Assembly: GCA_023430045.1 (NCBI GenBank)
Contig: JAEZCF010000032.1
Span: 1 to 5,783, forward strand
Direction: 5' to 3'
DNA length: 5,783 bases
DNA from: Pseudomonadota bacterium
Lineage (GTDB): Bacteria > Pseudomonadota > Gammaproteobacteria > Xanthomonadales > Xanthomonadaceae
Made by a program: the position numbers and the translations under genes. Under the pieces are notes generated by a model. That model searched no databases, was not told the origin of the DNA, and saw only the letters and a list, made by a program, of their open reading frames with translations. This document shows positions 5,726-5,783 of this stretch, piece by piece (the first letter of the stretch is position 1; each line of letters opens with the position of its first letter).

Positions 5726-5748
5726 GTAGAGCGGGGCTCTGCCCCGCT
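5726..5748 (+). repeat. GTAG-headed REP palindrome, right-end copy 1
   Basis: GTAG (5726-5729) is followed by a perfect 8-bp stem, AGCGGGGC (5730-5737) and GCCCCGCT (5741-5748), around TCT. It begins eight bases after the hydrolase stop. The head and loop match the copies near 1514 and 1560, but the stem is a different sequence. It may act as a 3'-end hairpin for the upstream gene. Confidence 0.9.
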
Positions 5749-5757
5749 TGCCGGTAA

Positions 5758-5780
5758 GTAGAGCGGGGCTCTGCCCCGCT
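5758..5780 (+). repeat. GTAG-headed REP palindrome, right-end copy 2
   Basis: An identical 23-base copy of the element at 5726-5748, in the same orientation and offset by 32 bases. The window ends three bases later, so more copies could follow. Direct tandem REPs of this kind are usual between genes in Stenotrophomonas. Confidence 0.9.
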
Positions 5781-5783
5781 GCG

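Overview
The window reads as chromosomal DNA from a high-GC gammaproteobacterium of the Xanthomonadaceae/Lysobacteraceae, most likely Stenotrophomonas or a close relative. Two lines of evidence support this. First, the intergenic regions carry REP palindromes headed by the tetranucleotide GTAG, the pattern known as SMAG repeats in S. maltophilia. Second, the TesB and Bpt proteins closely match my memory of xanthomonad versions; no search was run. No transposase, phage gene, tRNA, rRNA or CRISPR array is visible. The first 48 bases are a pure C run that looks like a sequencing or assembly artefact.

Layout, left to right. A TATAAT box (64-69) precedes tesB (99-1007, +; acyl-CoA thioesterase II, TTG start). 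Ten bases later comes a small membrane-anchored DUF2007-type protein (1018-1509, +), and the two probably form an operon. Three GTAG palindromes follow (1514-1621), two direct and one inverted. Next is an ECF-type sigma-70 factor with an unusual C-terminal half of about five predicted membrane segments (1688-2908, +). Its stop codon lies inside another GTAG hairpin. A convergent gene on the minus strand (2981-3547) encodes an exported protein with five EF-hand loops. A 153-base divergent intergenic region then leads to bpt (3701-4456, +; aspartate/glutamate leucyltransferase of the N-degron pathway). A secreted or lipid-anchored endonuclease/exonuclease/phosphatase-fold protein follows (4495-5718, +). 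The window ends with two identical GTAG palindromes (5726-5780).

How the genes relate. This looks like ordinary core-genome sequence in which neighbours are mostly functionally independent: lipid metabolism, regulation, calcium binding, protein turnover and a metal-dependent hydrolase. The item most worth a second look is the sigma factor fused to a polytopic membrane domain. Its predicted topology obeys the positive-inside rule with the sigma domains in the cytoplasm, and no separate anti-sigma gene lies beside it. This suggests control in cis by the membrane domain, but that is inference. A second theme is the REP family: the elements here have different stem sequences but share the GTAG head and, in four of six, a TCT loop. 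Several genes (bpt, the hydrolase and possibly tesB) lack a Shine-Dalgarno sequence, and two have a -10-like box just upstream of the ATG, which fits leaderless transcripts.
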